Shown: in pieces, positions 16,743-25,694 of the stretch | How positions within the stretch are numbered: the first letter of the stretch is position 1 | Layout of the letters: the number at the start of each line of letters is the position of its first letter | Assembly (NCBI GenBank): GCA_035556075.1 | Contig: DATMFQ010000012.1 | Span: forward strand, 1 to 64,000 | DNA length: 64,000 nucleotides | Direction: 5' to 3' | From: 73-13 sp035556075 | GTDB lineage: Bacteria > Actinomycetota > Actinomycetes > Actinomycetales > Microbacteriaceae | Position numbers and translations under genes: made by a program | The notes under the pieces: model-generated | Told to the model about the DNA's origin: nothing | The model's input: the letters and a program-made list of their open reading frames with translations, nothing else | Database searches by the model: none

Positions 16743-17672
16743 GTGAGTGCACCGTTCACGCTGCGTCAGCTCGAGTATTTTGATGCGATCGCGAATGAGG
16801 GCTCGCTTGCCGCTGCAGCGGCCCGGTGCCGCGTCAGTCCCTCCGCGCTCGGGCTGGCGATCGATGAGCTTGAGCGCCACCTCTCCCTCCAGCTCGTGGT
16901 GCGTCGAAAAGGCAAAGGCGTCGTGCTCACCCCGGCCGGCACGCGCGTGCTGCAGCGCGCCCGCTGGCTGCTCAGCGGCGCGGAGAGCCTCGCCGATGAG
17001 GCGCGACAAGCCTCGCAGGGCGTCAGCGGTCGCCTCGACATCGGGGTCTACTCGACGCTCGCGCCATTCGTCCTGCCGGGCATCCTCGAGCGCTTCCGCC
17101 AGCGACACCACGAGCTCGAAATCGACTTCGTCGAGGGCTCCGCCATCGCGCTGCGCGACGCGCTTCTGCAGGGCCGTGTCGACGTCGCCCTCATGTATCA
17201 GGTGGATGTGCCGAGCCAGCTCGCTTTTGACGAGGTCCACGCCTATCAACCGCACGTGCTGCTGCCGGTAGGACACCGCTTTGCGGGCAAGACGGAGATC
17301 TCCCTCGGCGAGCTCGTGACCGAGCCGCTCGTCATGCTGGACATGCCGCCGGCCCGGCAGAACACCGAGCAGATCTTCCGTGCCCTCGACCTGCGCCCCT
17401 GGGTCGCCCACCACGCGAGCAGTTACGAACTCGCGCGCTGCCTTGTCGGACGCGGCCTCGGGTACTCCGTCATGTTCCAACGGCCGAGGACGAACACGAC
17501 CTACGACGGCCACGAGATCGTCCCGCTCGACATCGTCGACCGGATCCAGCCGACTGTCGTCGGGCTCGCACGGCCCGCAGGCGCTCCCGTCACGGCACGG
17601 CACCGCGCGCTGCTGGACTTCCTGCGTCGCCAGGCAGTCGAGGCCGGAGGTCCGGTCCACCAGGTGAACTAG
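16743..17672 (+). CDS. LysR-family regulator divergent from the O-demethylase gene
   Basis: A 309-residue LysR protein: helix-turn-helix LRQLEYFDAIANEGSLAAAAARCRVSPSALG near the N-terminus, then the effector domain. It resembles the LysR at 5325 (shared ELERxxxxxLxVRxxxKGxxLTPAG and CLVGRGLGY segments), so the two are paralogues. Start GTG 16743 follows AAGGGG by about 8 bases; the frame is open far upstream across the O-demethylase gene but only as its antisense shadow. Likely activator of the O-demethylase gene. Confidence 0.9.
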   Translation: MSAPFTLRQLEYFDAIANEGSLAAAAARCRVSPSALGLAIDELERHLSLQLVVRRKGKGVVLTPAGTRVLQRARWLLSGAESLADEARQASQGVSGRLDIGVYSTLAPFVLPGILERFRQRHHELEIDFVEGSAIALRDALLQGRVDVALMYQVDVPSQLAFDEVHAYQPHVLLPVGHRFAGKTEISLGELVTEPLVMLDMPPARQNTEQIFRALDLRPWVAHHASSYELARCLVGRGLGYSVMFQRPRTNTTYDGHEIVPLDIVDRIQPTVVGLARPAGAPVTARHRALLDFLRRQAVEAGGPVHQVN

Positions 17673-17675
17673 AAT
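17670..17675 (+). promoter_or_regulatory. -10 box TAGAAT of the araC-type gene
   Basis: TAGAAT overlaps the stop codon of the upstream lysR gene and lies 25 bases before the AraC-type start, leaving a short leader with its Shine-Dalgarno site AAGGAG at 17692-17697. Confidence 0.5.
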
Positions 17676-17700
17676 CGCCGACACGGCAGGGAAGGAGTGG

Positions 17701-18675
17701 ATGATGCCCGAGATCCTCTCCGCGGCGCAGCCCCGAGACGGGGTCGGCGTCGCGAGCGCGAACTCGCTCGCCGAATGGCGCGCTGTCGCCGGCAACCGCT
17801 TCGTCCCGCTCAAGCTGCTCGCGAGCCACGACTTCAAGGGATCGATTCGCTGGCGCTACGTCGAGGACGTCTGCATCAGCGAGATCATCGCGAGCGCGCA
17901 CACGGTGCAGCGCACCCCGGCGCTCATCTCCGACCAAGACCCGACGCACTACAAGGTGAGCCTGCAGCTCGAAGGCGTCGGCCTCGTCGCGCAGGACGGT
18001 CGGCAGACGGTGCTCGAGCCCGGTGACCTCGCCATTTACGACACGAGTCGGCCGTACACGCTCGAATTCACCGCCGACACCCGCAGCCTCGTGATGGCCT
18101 TCCCGCAGGACGTCTTCGAGGTCCCGGCCAGTCTCATTCCCGAGATCACGGCGGTGCGCCTGGCGGGCGATAGCGGACCGGGGGCCGTCATCTCCCCATT
18201 CATGCGGCATCTCGCGGAGAATCTCGACACGCTGTCGGGGGTGACCGGCGCGCGCATCCTGCGCAGTTCCCTCGATCTGCTCACCGCGCTCGTCTACGCG
18301 CAGCTGTCGGATCAGCGCAACCACTGGGGCGACGCGCGCCGCGAGGAGAGCCGGGCGATCAAGCTGTATATCGAGGCGCACCTGCACGACCCCGACCTCA
18401 CGGTCGAGACGATCGCGAAAGCGCACTTCATCTCGGTGCGCTACCTGCAGTACCTCTTCCGCGCGGACGGGCTGACGGTCTCCGGCTACGTGCGGGCGCG
18501 GCGGCTCGAGCACTGCCGCCTCGACCTGAGCGACCCGGCTCAGGCCGGACTGTCCGTGCTCCAGGTCGCGCAGCGATGGGGCTTCCCTGACGCCAGCTAC
18601 TTCTCAAAGGTGTTCAAGGCGCGATATGGCGTCGCGCCGCGAGAGTTCCGCAGCGGGCATCTCCTCGCCAGCTGA
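17701..18675 (+). CDS. AraC-family transcriptional regulator
   Basis: A 324-residue regulator with an N-terminal cupin-like effector domain of the AraC-binding/FeaR type (DPTHYKVSLQLEGVGLVAQDGRQ, then LEPGDLAIYDTSRPYTLEF) and a C-terminal double helix-turn-helix (TVETIAKAHFISVRYLQYLF and VLQVAQRWGFPDASYFSKVF). FeaR-type members respond to aromatic amines or related ring compounds, which fits the neighbourhood. Start ATG 17701 (a second ATG follows at once) is preceded by AAGGAG. It is likely to act on the long catabolic run starting at 18865, 190 bases downstream, but no site was identified. Confidence 0.88.
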   Translation: MMPEILSAAQPRDGVGVASANSLAEWRAVAGNRFVPLKLLASHDFKGSIRWRYVEDVCISEIIASAHTVQRTPALISDQDPTHYKVSLQLEGVGLVAQDGRQTVLEPGDLAIYDTSRPYTLEFTADTRSLVMAFPQDVFEVPASLIPEITAVRLAGDSGPGAVISPFMRHLAENLDTLSGVTGARILRSSLDLLTALVYAQLSDQRNHWGDARREESRAIKLYIEAHLHDPDLTVETIAKAHFISVRYLQYLFRADGLTVSGYVRARRLEHCRLDLSDPAQAGLSVLQVAQRWGFPDASYFSKVFKARYGVAPREFRSGHLLAS

Positions 18676-18864
18676 GCGACACCCCGAGTCCCGACCTCGC
18701 CCGAGCGCCCCGGCCCTCGCGGAAGTGCGCCGCATCGGTACTGCCATGCGCAGTTTCACAAGTTCCGCTCGGATCGCTGGGCGAGACTGGAGGCAGGCCC
18801 GGCGTGTCCGCGGGGCATCACGAAGTCTGCGTGCGCAGGCCTCGACTCGACTGGAGGAAGATCG

Positions 18865-19350
18865 ATGGTGATCAGGGACGACGCCTACGTCGCTGGACTC
18901 AATCAGCGCCGCGCCATGTTTGGCCCGGCCGGTGCCGAGAAGGTTGTCGACGTGACGACGGATCTCAACGACAAGCTCGAAGACTTCGTCACGCGCGAGA
19001 CCTTCGGCGACCTCTGGCAGCGTCCCGGCCTCTCGCTGAAGGACCGCAGCAAGGTCACCTTCGCGATGCTCGTCGCCACCGGTCGCGCGCACGAGCTGCG
19101 GGTGCACGCGCGCGGCGCCATCGCCAACGGCGTCAGCCCCATCGAACTGCGCGAGATCGTCCTGCACGCCCTCCACTACTGCGGCATCCCCGCGGCCGTC
19201 GGCGGCACGCAGGGCTTGAAGGAGGTCTTCGCGGACCTCGGCATCGGGCCGGACCTCGACGGTGAAGCCGAGCGCAGCCGCGCTGCCAAGACCAAGAAGT
19301 CAGAGAAGAAGTCGGACAAGAAGTCCGACAAGAAGAAGTCGAAGAAGTAG
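18865..19350 (+). CDS. Carboxymuconolactone decarboxylase-like protein with lysine-rich tail
   Basis: A 161-residue AhpD/PcaC-fold protein. The segment GRAHELRVHARGAIANGVSP followed by LREIVLHALHYCGIPAAVGG is close to 4-carboxymuconolactone decarboxylases, where His and a Y/C-x-G-x-P loop shape the active site. The CMD domain ends near residue 138. The last 22 residues are almost all Lys, Ser and Asp (AKTKKSEKKSDKKSDKK and onward), encoded by 12-base repeats; such a tail is not usual for the family. Start ATG 18865 follows GGAGGAAG. It is the first gene of a run of nine same-strand catabolic genes. Confidence 0.8.
   Translation: MVIRDDAYVAGLNQRRAMFGPAGAEKVVDVTTDLNDKLEDFVTRETFGDLWQRPGLSLKDRSKVTFAMLVATGRAHELRVHARGAIANGVSPIELREIVLHALHYCGIPAAVGGTQGLKEVFADLGIGPDLDGEAERSRAAKTKKSEKKSDKKSDKKKSKK
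19300..19347 (+). repeat. Four 12-base repeats encoding a Lys-rich tail
   Basis: Four in-frame 12-base units encode SEKK, SDKK, SDKK and KSKK at the very end of the CMD-like gene. Slippage at such a repeat would change tail length without shifting frame. Confidence 0.8.
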
Positions 19351-19359
19351 GAGCCCCGG

Positions 19360-20241
19360 ATGAGCCAGCAGCCTCTCGTCGGATTCGTCGGTCTCGGCGT
19401 CATGGGGATCCCCATGTCGTCGAACCTCATCAAGGGCGGCTACGACGTCCTTCTCTATGACGCGGCCGACGGCGTCGCCGCCGCGCACGCCGCCAAGGTC
19501 GGGGGCACCCCGGTCGCGACCGCAGCCGAGCTCGCCAAGGCGTCGATCATCGTGACGATGCTGCCGACGAGCGCCATCGTCCGCTCCGTCTTCGTCGCCG
19601 AGGACGGCTCGCTCAAGATCCCGTTGGAGCCGGGCACCGTCATCATCGACATGAGCTCGTCCGACCCGACGGAGACCATCGAGACCGGTCGGCTCCTCGC
19701 CGCGCACGGCGTGCACCTCGTCGACGCCCCGGTGTCCGGCGGCCAGCCGCGCGCCGTCGACGCGACGCTGACGATCATGCTCGGCGCCGACGACGAAGAC
19801 GCCGCGCAGCGGGCGATCCCGGTCATCGAGACGATGAGCCAGGGCATCTACCGCACCGGCAAGCTCGGCACGGGCGACGCGATGAAGGCGCTCAACAACT
19901 TCGTCGCGGGCGCCGCATTCGCCGCGACCTCGGAGGCGCTCATCGCCGGTGAGCGTGCCGGTCTCGACCGCGCGCTCATGGTCGAGATCATCAACACCTC
20001 GACCGGGCAGACCTTCTCCTCGCTCAACGTCTTCGGCCCGCACGTCGTCGGCGAGCAGTGGGCGTCCGGCTTCGCGCTCCCGCTCATCACGAAGGACCTC
20101 AGGATCGCGCGGGACCTCACCCGGTCCCTCGGGCTCACCGCCCCCATCGTCGAGACCGCGACCGCCCAGTGGGAGGTCGCCCTCGATGCGCTTGGCAACG
20201 TCGATCACTCCCGCGCCTACCAGGCGTGGGACACGAAGTAG
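19360..20241 (+). CDS. NAD(P)-dependent beta-hydroxyacid dehydrogenase (3-hydroxyisobutyrate dehydrogenase family)
   Basis: A 293-residue dehydrogenase that should oxidise a beta-hydroxy acid or reduce a tartronate-type semialdehyde. The N-terminal Rossmann motif GFVGLGVMG is at residues 8-16, the substrate loop DAPVSGGQPRA is near 124, and the catalytic lysine is in GTGDAMKALNNF near 172. The start ATG 19360 follows AGGAG. It is 9 bases after the CMD-like gene and before the aldehyde dehydrogenase. The substrate may be a C3-C5 hydroxy acid from ring or side-chain breakdown. Confidence 0.88.
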   Translation: MSQQPLVGFVGLGVMGIPMSSNLIKGGYDVLLYDAADGVAAAHAAKVGGTPVATAAELAKASIIVTMLPTSAIVRSVFVAEDGSLKIPLEPGTVIIDMSSSDPTETIETGRLLAAHGVHLVDAPVSGGQPRAVDATLTIMLGADDEDAAQRAIPVIETMSQGIYRTGKLGTGDAMKALNNFVAGAAFAATSEALIAGERAGLDRALMVEIINTSTGQTFSSLNVFGPHVVGEQWASGFALPLITKDLRIARDLTRSLGLTAPIVETATAQWEVALDALGNVDHSRAYQAWDTK

Positions 20242-20287
20242 CCTCGAACCAGAAGTCGTCACAGGATCGAAGGAGATCAGATCAATC

Positions 20288-21703
20288 ATGGCGAAGCAGA
20301 AGAACCAGCTGCTCGAGGACATCTCGGCATCCCCGAAGTCGAAGAAGTCCCGCGCGGTCCCGGACGCCGCGACCGGCAAGACCTTCGCGTATGTGAAGGA
20401 GAGCAGCGTTGACGACCTGAACAAGGCTGTCAAGAAGGCCCGGAAGGCGCAGGTCTCCTGGGCTGCGCTCAGCCACGCGCAGCGCTCCGCACTGCTCAAC
20501 AAGGCGGCGGACGAGGTCGAGGCTCACGTGGAGGAGCTCGCTCGCATCATCGCGCAGGAGCAGGGCAAGCCGCTCAGCGGCATGGGCGCCCGTTTTGAGG
20601 CGATGGGCTGCGCGGTGTGGATCCGCACGGCGGCGGACACGGTACTCGAGCCTGAGGTCGTCTTCGAGGCCGAGGGCACCAAGTCCGAGGTGCATTACGC
20701 GCCACTCGGCGTGGTCGGTGCGATCAGCCCGTGGAACTGGCCGGCGCTCATCGCGATCTGGCAGATCGCGCCGGCGCTGCGGATGGGCAACACGGTCGTG
20801 GCGAAGCCGAGCGAGTACACCCCGCTCAGCGTCCTCGCCGTGATCGAGCTCATGAACCGCCACCTGCCGAAGGACGTGCTCATCGGCATCTCCGGCGGCC
20901 GCGAGGTCGGTGCCGCGCTGTCCGGTCACAAGCACATCGCGAAGCTCATGTTCACGGGCTCGACGGCCACCGGCCGCGAGATCGTCAAGGCCTCGGCGAA
21001 CAATCTTGCCCGGATCACGCTCGAGCTCGGCGGCAACGACCCGGGCATCGTCCTGCCGGGCGCCGATGTCAAGGCGCTCGCCCCCGGGATCTTTGGCGGC
21101 GCATTCATCAATACGGGGCAGACCTGCGCGGCACTCAAGCGGCTCTACGTCCACGAGTCGGTGCATGACGACCTCGTCAAGGAGCTCAAGAAGCTCGCCG
21201 AGAACGCGGTCGTCGGACCCGGCCTCGACGAGGACAGCGAGTTCGGACCGCTCACGACGAAGCAGCAGTTCGACATCGTCTCGAAGCTCGTCAAGGATGC
21301 GAAGAAGCGTGGCGCGAAGATCGTGACCGGCGGCAAGCCGCTGCCCGCGCTCGGCCCGCACTTCTACCAGCTCACTCTCGTGTCGAACATCAAGGACGGT
21401 GCGCCGCTCGTCGACGAGGAGCAGTTCGGTCCCGTGCTGCCGATCATCAAGTACCGCGACATCGAGGACGTCATCGAGCGCGCGAACGGGCTTGACGCGG
21501 CACTCGGCGCCTCCGTGTGGGGCGATCAGGAGCGGGCGCTCCAGGTCGCGCATCGCATCGAGTCCGGCACGGTCTGGATCAACCAGCACGGCACGCTCAA
21601 CCCGATGGTCCCCTTCGGCGGGATCAAGGGCTCCGGGTATGGCCAGGAGTTCGGCGTGGTCGGCCTCAAGTCCGTCGCCGCGCCGAAGGTCATTACCGTC
21701 TGA
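20288..21703 (+). CDS. Aldehyde dehydrogenase (NAD(P)-dependent)
   Basis: A 471-residue aldehyde dehydrogenase. The general-base Glu246 lies in LELGGNDPGIV and the catalytic Cys280 in NTGQTCAALKRLY; GSTATGREI marks the cofactor site. The N-terminus (MAKQKNQLLEDISASPKSKK) carries extra lysines, echoing the Lys-rich tail of the CMD-like protein two genes upstream. Start ATG 20288 follows AAGGAGAT; the frame is open back to 19949 but only inside the previous gene. In a meta-cleavage pathway it could oxidise a hydroxymuconic-semialdehyde-type product, an inference from neighbours. Confidence 0.9.
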   Translation: MAKQKNQLLEDISASPKSKKSRAVPDAATGKTFAYVKESSVDDLNKAVKKARKAQVSWAALSHAQRSALLNKAADEVEAHVEELARIIAQEQGKPLSGMGARFEAMGCAVWIRTAADTVLEPEVVFEAEGTKSEVHYAPLGVVGAISPWNWPALIAIWQIAPALRMGNTVVAKPSEYTPLSVLAVIELMNRHLPKDVLIGISGGREVGAALSGHKHIAKLMFTGSTATGREIVKASANNLARITLELGGNDPGIVLPGADVKALAPGIFGGAFINTGQTCAALKRLYVHESVHDDLVKELKKLAENAVVGPGLDEDSEFGPLTTKQQFDIVSKLVKDAKKRGAKIVTGGKPLPALGPHFYQLTLVSNIKDGAPLVDEEQFGPVLPIIKYRDIEDVIERANGLDAALGASVWGDQERALQVAHRIESGTVWINQHGTLNPMVPFGGIKGSGYGQEFGVVGLKSVAAPKVITV

Positions 21704-21717
21704 CCGCCCCGTCGCAG

Positions 21718-21755
21718 CAGCGGCCGCATCGCCCTCACCGGTGGTGCGGCCGCTG
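21718..21755 (+). terminator. Hairpin after the aldehyde dehydrogenase gene
   Basis: CAGCGGCCGCA pairs perfectly with TGCGGCCGCTG across a 16-base loop, 15 bases after the stop codon. No T-run follows, so it may be a weak terminator or an mRNA-stabilising stem within a longer transcript. Confidence 0.55.
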
Positions 21756-21912
21756 TCGCATTCGGGAGGAATGCGGGGACGCCCCTTGGCACCACGATTC
21801 AACTGATGAGCCACGGAGGAAATACCCGGGTGCCCGCGGCCTTTCCGTCTCGCGGAGCCTGAGAGGATGGGGGAGCGCCCGGGCAGTGTGGTCCGGCGCG
21901 GGAAGGCGTGTC

Positions 21913-22839
21913 ATGAAGCTGGGAACGATCGAGCACGAGGGTGCACCTGCGGCGGTCGTCGCACTGTCCGAGGACGAGGCCGCGCTGCTGGCGGCGCCGT
22001 ACCGGGACCTCGACGCACTCATCGAGGCGACGCCTGCCGACCGGGATGCCGCGGTGCAAGCCGCGATCGAGCACGGCTCGCGCATCAAGGTCAGTGACAT
22101 CGCCTGGCTGCCGCCGGTGCGCCGACCCGGCAAGGTGCTCTGCGTCGCGCTCAACAACTCCGCGAACCCGGACCGCATCATGCGCGGCCCCGACACCCCG
22201 GCGATGTTCGTCAAGAACTCCTCGTCGCTCATCGGCTCTGGCCGCTCGATCATCACGAAGTCGAAGTACGGCCGGGTCCACCCCGAACCCGAGCTCGTCG
22301 CCGTCATCGGCAAGGGCGGTGCGGACATCGCGGTCGAGGAAGCCTACGACCACGTCTTCGGCTACACGATCATCAACGACCTCACCTCGCCGACGATGCG
22401 CGACGCCGACACCTTCCACTACCGGGCGATCCACCCGGACCCGGAGTCGCCCGACGGCATCCGCTACGTCGACAGTTGGGTCTCGTACCCGGGCCGCTAC
22501 AAGGGCTCCGACACCTTTGGTCCGATCGGTCCGTGGGTCGTGACGACTGACGACATCCCCGACCCGCACACGCTGCAGATCACCTGCTCGCACAACGGCA
22601 ATCTCATCACCGACGACAACACCGCGAACCTGCGCTTCAGCGTCGCCGAGGTCATCTCGTTCGCCTCCGGGTACATGACGCTCGAGGCGGGCGACCTCAT
22701 CTCGATGGGCACGGCGCTGAAGAAGTCGGCGAAGGGCGGCGCGGTGCAAAACGTCGACCTGACGAAGCTCGGCGGCGTCATCGAGGTGTCGATCGAGCGG
22801 ATCGGCACGCTGTCGAACCCGGTCGAGCAGCGAGCCTGA
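21913..22839 (+). CDS. Fumarylacetoacetate hydrolase-family protein
   Basis: A 308-residue FAH-family protein, a metal-dependent fold covering acylpyruvate hydrolases, 2-oxohept-3-enedioate hydratases and decarboxylases of aromatic meta-cleavage pathways. The metal-binding acidic residues are in HPEPELVAVIGKGG and GYTIINDLTSPTMRD. Start ATG 21913 is taken because the protein then opens MKLGTIEHEGAPAAVVAL as relatives do; the upstream open frame back to 21517 overlaps the aldehyde dehydrogenase. No strong ribosome site is seen. It follows a 209-base gap and is followed one base later by an NTF2-like gene. Likely processes the ring-cleavage product. Confidence 0.87.
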   Translation: MKLGTIEHEGAPAAVVALSEDEAALLAAPYRDLDALIEATPADRDAAVQAAIEHGSRIKVSDIAWLPPVRRPGKVLCVALNNSANPDRIMRGPDTPAMFVKNSSSLIGSGRSIITKSKYGRVHPEPELVAVIGKGGADIAVEEAYDHVFGYTIINDLTSPTMRDADTFHYRAIHPDPESPDGIRYVDSWVSYPGRYKGSDTFGPIGPWVVTTDDIPDPHTLQITCSHNGNLITDDNTANLRFSVAEVISFASGYMTLEAGDLISMGTALKKSAKGGAVQNVDLTKLGGVIEVSIERIGTLSNPVEQRA

Positions 22840-22840
22840 C

Positions 22841-23284
22841 GTGCTGACGCTGTCGGTGGCAGACCGCCTCGAACTGCAGGAGCTCAACGCGAGATTCGCG
22901 CTCGCGGTCGACCGCCACGACTACGACGCACTCCGCGAGGTCTTCGTCCCCGAGGCCCACTACGTCAGCACGAACGGCACCGACGTGCACGGGCTCGAGG
23001 AGCTCATCGCCTGGTTCACATCCCGCGTCACCCCCGGCGTGCACCGGGTGACCCGCCACGGGCTGAGCAATCTGCTGCTGACGCCGGAGTCGCATTCCTC
23101 TGCGACCGGGATCAGCACCTGGCACACCTTCGCGTCGAACGAGACCGGGCCGGCGACGGTCCCTGTCTTCCAGGTCGCCGACTTCGCCGACCGCTATGTG
23201 CGTCAGGGCGGGCGCTGGTGGATCCTCGAGCGGATCACCAGCCCCGTCTTCCGAGACGAATCACTCGCGCCCGCGCCGCGCTGA
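22841..23284 (+). CDS. SnoaL/NTF2-like protein
   Basis: A 147-residue NTF2-fold protein starting at GTG 22841, immediately after the FAH gene stop. Typical features are LELQELNARFALAVDRHDYDA and FVPEAHYVSTNGTDVHGLEE, with a C-terminal DRYVRQGGRWWILER strand pair. Function unknown. It is one of four NTF2-like genes in this window, all next to catabolic or transport genes. Confidence 0.75.
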   Translation: MLTLSVADRLELQELNARFALAVDRHDYDALREVFVPEAHYVSTNGTDVHGLEELIAWFTSRVTPGVHRVTRHGLSNLLLTPESHSSATGISTWHTFASNETGPATVPVFQVADFADRYVRQGGRWWILERITSPVFRDESLAPAPR

Positions 23285-23314
23285 GCGCGCGACGAGCCAC
23301 CCAGAAGGAGCATC

Positions 23315-24274
23315 ATGAGAGACAACGACAGGGGCATGGACCTCGCCCACCTCGGCCACCACGGCATCCTCACGCCGACGCCGGCGGAGACCCTCGACTA
23401 TTTCGTCAACCTGATGGGCATGGACATCGTGCACGAGGCCGGCGACAGCGTGTACCTCCGGAGCTTCGGCGACTACGAGACCTGGGGGCTCAAGATCACG
23501 GCCGCCGAGGAGGCCGGTCTCGAGTACGTCTCGTGGCGGACGAAGAGCTCCGCGGCGCTCGCGCGGCGCGTCGAGTGGCTCGAGGCGAACGGCCACGCCG
23601 GTCACTGGGTCGAGGATGAGTGGGCGTCGGGCCCGATGTACGAGTTTCTCGACCCGGACGGGCACCGCTTCCGGCTGTACTGGGAGACTGAGAAGTACGT
23701 CGCGCCCGAGGGCAAGAAGCCGGCGATCCCGACCAACTTCCAGCGCTACGTCGGCCGGGGGGCGAACGTCCGCCACGTCGACCACGTCAATCTGCTCGCG
23801 AGGGACGTCAAAGCGGCCCGGCAGTTCTGGGAGGACGGCTTCAACCTCCGCAGCTACGAGATCATCCTGCAGCCCGATGGCGTGGGGGAGGTCGGCGCGT
23901 GGATGAGCTCGACGATCCAGGGCCACGAGCTCATCTACACGCAGGACAACTCGAAGACCGGCAGCGGCCGCCTCCACCACTTCGCCTACCTCGTCGACAA
24001 CCGCGAGGAGGTGCTGCGGGCCGCAGACATCATGTCGGACGCCCAGGTGTACATCGAGGTCGGACCATCGAAGCACACCGCGATCCAGGGCTTCTACCTG
24101 TACACGCGCGAGCCCGGCGGCAACCGCATCGAGGTCGCGCACATGGGCTACCTGTGGTTCGACCCCTCGAGCGAGCCGTACGTGTGGACGATGGCGGAGT
24201 GGCAGACGAAGCCGGGCTGGGGCCTCAAGACCCCGCCGGAGTTCAACCTGTACGGCACGCCGGACGTCGAGTGA
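23315..24274 (+). CDS. Extradiol ring-cleavage dioxygenase (catechol 2,3-dioxygenase / homoprotocatechuate type, VOC fold)
   Basis: A 319-residue type I extradiol dioxygenase with two vicinal-oxygen-chelate modules. The iron triad is visible in the C-terminal module: His157 (RHVDHVNLL), His221/222 (GRLHHFAYLV) and Glu273 (PGGNRIEVAH). The layout resembles Brevibacterium homoprotocatechuate 2,3-dioxygenase, including FYLYTREPGGNRIE. It should open a catechol ring next to the hydroxyls using Fe(II) or Mn(II). Start ATG 23315 follows AAGGAG. It lies between the NTF2-like gene and a CMD-like gene. With the O-demethylase, a methoxyphenol could be turned into its substrate (inference). Confidence 0.9.
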   Translation: MRDNDRGMDLAHLGHHGILTPTPAETLDYFVNLMGMDIVHEAGDSVYLRSFGDYETWGLKITAAEEAGLEYVSWRTKSSAALARRVEWLEANGHAGHWVEDEWASGPMYEFLDPDGHRFRLYWETEKYVAPEGKKPAIPTNFQRYVGRGANVRHVDHVNLLARDVKAARQFWEDGFNLRSYEIILQPDGVGEVGAWMSSTIQGHELIYTQDNSKTGSGRLHHFAYLVDNREEVLRAADIMSDAQVYIEVGPSKHTAIQGFYLYTREPGGNRIEVAHMGYLWFDPSSEPYVWTMAEWQTKPGWGLKTPPEFNLYGTPDVE

Positions 24275-24303
24275 CGGACCTCGAGTGATCGGGAGGAATG
24301 GGC

Positions 24304-24930
24304 GTGTCACCTGATCCGGGGACGCCCCGCTTCGTCGCGAGGCCGCGCGCCGAGCTCGAGCCGGACCAGCAGGCGCTGTATGACCTCATCGCAAGTGGGC
24401 CACGCGCGGCCCAGCGCGGGAGTTCGCCGTTCCTCGGTCCCGCCGGGGAGCTGCTCGGTCCATTCGGTCTGATGACGATCGCCCCCGCGGTCGGTGAGGC
24501 GGTGCAGTCGGTCGGCGCGGCGATCCGGTATCGGACGGGGCTGAGCGACCTCGTGCGGGAGGCGGCGATCCTGCTCGTGGCGGCCGCGATGGACAGCGGC
24601 TTCGAGTGGATCGCGCACGTGCGGCTCGCGGCGCAGGCAGGGCTCGATGAGGAGCAGCTCGCAGCGCTGCGTCGTTTCGAGATCCCCGAAGGCCTGGCGT
24701 CGGCGGACACGCTCGCACTGCGGGCCGTCCGGGCCATGCTGGTGGATGGCGGGCTCAGCGATGCGCTGCACCGGCGGGCGGTCACTGAGCTCGGGGAGCG
24801 GGCCGTCGCCGAGCTCGTGTGGCTCGTCGGCTACTACTCGGCGCTCGCGCTCGCCCTCGCGGTGTACACGCCGCATGACAGACTGACGATGCTGCCGGCG
24901 ACGACGCCCGGGGCCCAGGAAGGGGAATGA
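24304..24930 (+). CDS. Carboxymuconolactone decarboxylase-family protein (second)
   Basis: A 208-residue protein with the helical CMD/AhpD fold: LSDLVREAAILLVAAAMDSG followed by FEWIAHVRLAAQAGLDEEQL. It lacks the CxxC of AhpD peroxidase proteins, so a disulfide reductase role is unlikely. The start is put at GTG 24304, 7 bases after GGAGG; ATG 24298 in frame touches that site and is too close. Its last codons overlap the CoA-transferase gene (ATGA). It is distinct in sequence from the CMD-like gene at 18865. Confidence 0.75.
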   Translation: MSPDPGTPRFVARPRAELEPDQQALYDLIASGPRAAQRGSSPFLGPAGELLGPFGLMTIAPAVGEAVQSVGAAIRYRTGLSDLVREAAILLVAAAMDSGFEWIAHVRLAAQAGLDEEQLAALRRFEIPEGLASADTLALRAVRAMLVDGGLSDALHRRAVTELGERAVAELVWLVGYYSALALALAVYTPHDRLTMLPATTPGAQEGE

Positions 24931-25694
24931 TGGCGATCGACAAGACGGTCGCGACCGCGGCGGAGGCGGTCGCCGATATCCCGGACGGTGCCTCAATCGC
25001 CGTCGGTGGCTTCGGTCTGTCCGGCGCGCCGATGGCGCTCATCGAGGCGGTCCTCGCACAGGGTGCGAGTGAGCTCGACATCGTGTCGAACAACTGCGGC
25101 GTCGACGACTGGGGGCTCGGCCTGCTGCTCGCCGCCGGCCGCATTCGGCGTATGACGTCCTCGTACGTGGGGGAGAACAAGGAATTCGAGCGGCGCTACC
25201 TCACGGGCGGTCTCGACCTCGTCCTGACCCCGCAGGGCACGCTTGCGGAGAAGCTGCGGGCCGGTGGCGCAGGCATTGCCGCGTTCTACACCCGCACGGG
25301 CGTCGGCACGCAGGTGGCCGAAGGCGGGCTGCCGGTGCGCCACGCGCCCGATGGCTCGGTGGCGCTCGCCTCGCCGGCGAAGGAGGTCCGTGAGTTCGGC
25401 GGCGCCGAGTACGTCCTCGAGGAGTCGATCACGACGGATTACGCGCTGCTCCACGCCAAGCTCGCCGACCGGCACGGCAACCTCGTCTTTAACAAGGCGA
25501 CCCGCCAGTTCGCACCGCTCGCCGCACAGGCCGGTCGGACCGTGATCGTCCAGGTGGAGCGCCTCGTCGAGCCCGGCGAGATCGACCCGGATCAGGTGCA
25601 CCTGCCTGGTGTCTACGTCCACCGCGTCCTCGAGGTCGGTCCCGACATCGAGAAGCGGATCGAGCGGCGGACCGTCCGCCAGGGAGGTGCCTGA
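24927..25694 (+). CDS. CoA transferase subunit A (3-oxoacid / 3-oxoadipate type)
   Basis: A 255-residue alpha subunit of a class I CoA transferase. Motifs: GASIAVGGFGLSGAPMALIE near residue 18, the glycine-rich CoA loop, and LTPQGTLAEKLRAGGAGIAAFYTRTGVGT. It would activate a 3-oxo acid with CoA from succinyl-CoA or acetyl-CoA. ATG 24927 overlaps the preceding stop; ATG 24930 one codon later has better spacing to AGGGG. Its stop overlaps the subunit B start (TGATG), so the two are coupled. Length is a little above the usual 220-250. Confidence 0.88.
   Translation: MMAIDKTVATAAEAVADIPDGASIAVGGFGLSGAPMALIEAVLAQGASELDIVSNNCGVDDWGLGLLLAAGRIRRMTSSYVGENKEFERRYLTGGLDLVLTPQGTLAEKLRAGGAGIAAFYTRTGVGTQVAEGGLPVRHAPDGSVALASPAKEVREFGGAEYVLEESITTDYALLHAKLADRHGNLVFNKATRQFAPLAAQAGRTVIVQVERLVEPGEIDPDQVHLPGVYVHRVLEVGPDIEKRIERRTVRQGGA

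Noticed and set aside
21840..21912. CTGAGA at 21859 as part of a TPP riboswitch before the FAH gene
   Set aside because: The other conserved parts of the thiamine element are missing and the downstream gene is not a thiamine gene.
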